A DNA stretch of 6,352 nucleotides from Deferribacterales bacterium (GTDB lineage: Bacteria; Chrysiogenota; Deferribacteres; Deferribacterales; JAISNW01), in assembly GCA_025997275.1 (NCBI GenBank), contig BNUJ01000080.1:1-6352 (forward strand), given 5' to 3'. Below are positions 4,683 to 6,352 of this stretch, piece after piece. Both the position numbers and the translations under genes were made by a program. Every line of letters begins with the position of its first letter. Within the stretch, counting starts at the first letter, position 1. The notes below the pieces were generated by a model. That model was given only the letters and a program-made list of their open reading frames with translations, was not told the origin of the DNA and ran no database searches.

Positions 4683-5714
4683 CTATAGCCTGTCTATTGC
4701 CTCCCGCATATTCCTAGACGACAGGTGTGCATAGCGTTGCGTCAGTGCCATATCGCTGTGCCCCATAAGCTCTTTTATTGTGTATAGCGGCACCCCCGCC
4801 TGCGCCAGCCGTGAGCCGAACGTATGCCGCAAATCGTGAAATCTAAACCTGCCCAGCCCCGCCAACTGACACACCCGCAAAAATGACTTCGTAACATCAG
4901 CGTCAAACCCAAACTCCCCATCCAAAATATCTCTTATATGCTCCGATATGGGTATTACCCGCCCCTTGCCACTCTTGGTGATACCGCCGGGCAGATAGAT
5001 ATTGCCGTCCCTGATATGCTCCCGTTTCAACGCTCGCAGCTCCCCCGCCCTCATACCCGTATAGAGCGCAAGCATTACTACCCTATACAGCACAGGTGAA
5101 CGGCTCTTTTTACATTCTGATAACAGCCTGTCCTGCTCATCATCAGTTAAATATCGCGTAATCTTATTGTCAAACTTGATGTTCGCCACCCTGACCATAG
5201 GTGATTTGTCTATAAACGCAAGCTCTATCGCATAGTTAAACACCCTGCGCAGTGTCTTTATATAGTGGTGTTGGGTTTGCAGTGCCATTAGCCTGCCTGT
5301 GCCAGCTAGCCGCCTGTGTCTAATATCGGCAACGACAGCGTCTATATCAGCACGGGTAATTTCCCGAATGGGTTTGTCGGTTAGCTGTCCTTTAAGGTAT
5401 GTCAAGATGTGGGCGACTGCATCGGGGCGTCTATTGCGCGCCTCGTAGTGTGGCTGGAAATGCTTGTCTATAAATGCTGAAAATGATATTGACCGAGGCT
5501 GTCTGTATTCTTTTATGGTGCTTAACCGCTTATCTAGCTTGTATTTAGCTTCTATTGCACGTGAGATGGTCAGTGAATTACCACTATACATGTATCGCGT
5601 GCCAATGCGGACGTAGTAGGCTCTAGTCTTGCCGTCCTTTGCGCCACAGTTATTGCACAGCTTGTGCCTTAATGAATGATACCTGCCACAAACTGCACAC
5701 CTGATAAGTACCAT
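4683..5714 (-). CDS. Tyrosine recombinase/integrase with N-terminal zinc ribbon
   Basis: A 343-residue site-specific recombinase. I chose ATG 5714, because the longer TTG at 5783 has no ribosome binding site whereas the ATG has GGGTGGA upstream. Residues 6-23 form a zinc ribbon (CAVC...CNNC), probably part of arm-site DNA binding. A SAM-like core-binding domain follows at about residues 78-165 (FSAFIDKHFQ...LRRVFNYAI). The catalytic domain holds the full set: R222 in TGMRAGEL, K247 in TKSGKGRVIPI, H293 and R296 in FHDLRHTFGS, H319 in LMGHSD, and nucleophile Y328 in RYAHLS. Phage and element integrases share this plan. No tRNA, excisionase or second attachment site accompanies it. It reads away from the headless porin, whose 32-bp repeat lies about 180 bases upstream, which makes it the natural candidate for inverting the segment. 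It could alternatively be a remnant of an integrated element. Confidence 0.9.
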   Translation of the reverse strand: MVLIRCAVCGRYHSLRHKLCNNCGAKDGKTRAYYVRIGTRYMYSGNSLTISRAIEAKYKLDKRLSTIKEYRQPRSISFSAFIDKHFQPHYEARNRRPDAVAHILTYLKGQLTDKPIREITRADIDAVVADIRHRRLAGTGRLMALQTQHHYIKTLRRVFNYAIELAFIDKSPMVRVANIKFDNKITRYLTDDEQDRLLSECKKSRSPVLYRVVMLALYTGMRAGELRALKREHIRDGNIYLPGGITKSGKGRVIPISEHIRDILDGEFGFDADVTKSFLRVCQLAGLGRFRFHDLRHTFGSRLAQAGVPLYTIKELMGHSDMALTQRYAHLSSRNMREAIDRL

Positions 5715-5876
5715 ATATGCGTGATGTCCACCCTTTAGTCCACTTTTAGCGGATAACTTAAACAAAAAAGACAGGAAAATCAAGAGGAATTTTTAGGGGG
5801 AGGACAAGGCTGTTGGGGTAATTTCATAGTTTCTAACTTTAGCCAAGAGCAAACAACGTAAGCATTGCAAATTGAA

Positions 5877-6352
5877 ATGTGGTATAGCCACTCAGCTTTT
5901 ACAGCTACTGGCGCATTGGCTGCTGATGTTGCCGCTTACGGTGATATTACCGTGAAAGGTATCAGCCGTGCGAATGCAAATTTCTCAGCTGAAAAAGGGT
6001 CAGGCGTTGACGCTGACAGGGCTGTGAATTGGGGCGGTTTGTATGAATTTGCACGTATCGGTGCAAAGGTCAACATTGACGACAAGACACTTTACACGTT
6101 CCGCATTCGTCTGCAACGTGGGCAACTAGGTAACGGTGCGGCTACTTACGTTTCTAATGCCAATACCACTGGTAATGCTAACACTCGTCAAGGCAACTCT
6201 CTTCAAGGGCTTGTTGACACTGCTTGGGTGCAATATAAGTTCACTAATGACCTTGCGGTAACTACTGGTTTTAGCAATCCGCGTGCATACTACAGGACAT
6301 TCGGTGGCGGTTTCTATGACAATGCTCCTGGCGACACTGCTGGGTCTTTCGG
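5877..6352 (+). CDS. Second porin, headless and probably silent, 3' end outside window
   Basis: The frame is open from 5862 to the window end. It encodes AFTATGALAAD, the end of a signal peptide identical to that of the first porin, followed by a homologous barrel start (ITVKGISRANANF, YEFARIGAKVNIDDK, RIRLQRGQLG, AYYRTFGGGFYD). The only start, ATG 5877, would give MWYSHS in place of a basic MKKF head and hydrophobic core, so export would fail. No ribosome binding site or convincing promoter precedes it (cattgcaaattgaa). Homology to the first porin begins exactly at the 32-bp repeat at 5895. I infer an intact but unexpressed cassette awaiting a promoter and head by inversion; a plain 5'-truncated pseudogene is the alternative. 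The open frame over 150 codons favours a maintained gene. Confidence 0.75.
   Translation, partial: MWYSHSAFTATGALAADVAAYGDITVKGISRANANFSAEKGSGVDADRAVNWGGLYEFARIGAKVNIDDKTLYTFRIRLQRGQLGNGAATYVSNANTTGNANTRQGNSLQGLVDTAWVQYKFTNDLAVTTGFSNPRAYYRTFGGGFYDNAPGDTAGSF
5895..5926 (+). repeat. Right 32-bp inverted repeat, candidate recombination site
   Basis: Identical in all 32 bases to the reverse complement of 3010-3041 and in the same codon phase. The imperfect dyad is at 5902-5922. Matching ends abruptly on the upstream side (CTCA here versus AGTG in the expressed porin). Confidence 0.75.

Larger units (their letters stand above)
3010..5926. other. Candidate invertible expression segment between two porins
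   Basis: The segment bounded by the 32-bp inverted repeats carries the porin promoter, ribosome binding site, start codon and first 11 codons at its left end, the rpn gene pair in the middle, and the tyrosine recombinase at its right end. Reciprocal inversion within the repeats would keep the reading frame and join MKKFLLALALV to the AFTATGALAAD of the second porin; the first porin would receive the weak MWYSHS head. Site-specific inversions that move a promoter and 5' coding end between surface-protein genes are known elsewhere, for example Dichelobacter omp1 and Campylobacter fetus sapA. That this one inverts is inferred from layout only. Confidence 0.62.

Noticed and set aside
5714..5783. 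Longer recombinase start at TTG 5783
   Set aside because: The added 23 residues lack family features and have no ribosome binding site; the zinc ribbon starts right after ATG 5714.
5790..5876. AGGGGGAGG at about 5796-5804 as a ribosome binding site for the second porin
   Set aside because: It is more than 70 bases before the porin frame, and a stop codon at 5859-5861 separates them.

Overview
The window appears to come from a diderm (Gram-negative-type) bacterium of moderate GC content. The evidence is two outer-membrane porin genes: the complete one has an export signal and ends in the C-terminal phenylalanine typical of outer-membrane beta-barrels. I cannot name the phylum from sequence alone. 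The mixture of toxin-antitoxin debris, a duplicated Rpn nuclease gene and a tyrosine recombinase marks this as a plastic accessory region.

Layout. Positions 1-731 hold the 3' part of a RarD-like EamA-family permease on the + strand. Positions 738-1533 hold, on the minus strand, a decayed type II toxin-antitoxin operon: a 66-residue conserved protein, an intact RelB/Phd-like antitoxin, and a RelE/ParE-type toxin gene broken by an internal deletion. A second, scrambled copy of the 3' end of the 66-residue gene follows. A promoter with an overlapping palindrome (1604-1650) and a strong terminator hairpin (1655-1686) separate this operon from a complete 446-residue porin gene (1734-3074, minus strand), which has a strong promoter and ribosome binding site. 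Beyond the porin promoter lie a truncated and a full-length copy of an rpn-type PD-(D/E)XK nuclease gene, then a complete tyrosine recombinase with an N-terminal zinc ribbon, all on the minus strand. From 5877 to the window end, on the + strand, is a second porin that lacks a normal start and the first half of its signal peptide.

The main discovery is that the two porin genes face outward and share an exact 32-bp sequence (3010-3041 and 5895-5926) in inverted orientation, located in the second half of the signal-peptide coding region. Similarity stops sharply upstream of the repeat and becomes loose protein-level homology downstream. The 2.85-kb segment between the repeats carries the only porin promoter, ribosome binding site and start codon, plus the recombinase gene. 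Inverting it would join the expression head in frame to the second porin and silence the first. I infer a recombinase-driven porin switch (surface phase variation), untested.

The rpn pair adds a second story. The full-length gene contains a strong internal ribosome binding site and ATG for its C-terminal 85 residues, matching the known Rpn gene-within-gene toxin/antitoxin arrangement. The truncated neighbour retains essentially only that C-terminal reading frame, with a different number of 24-bp repeats, so it looks like a free-standing antitoxin-only copy.
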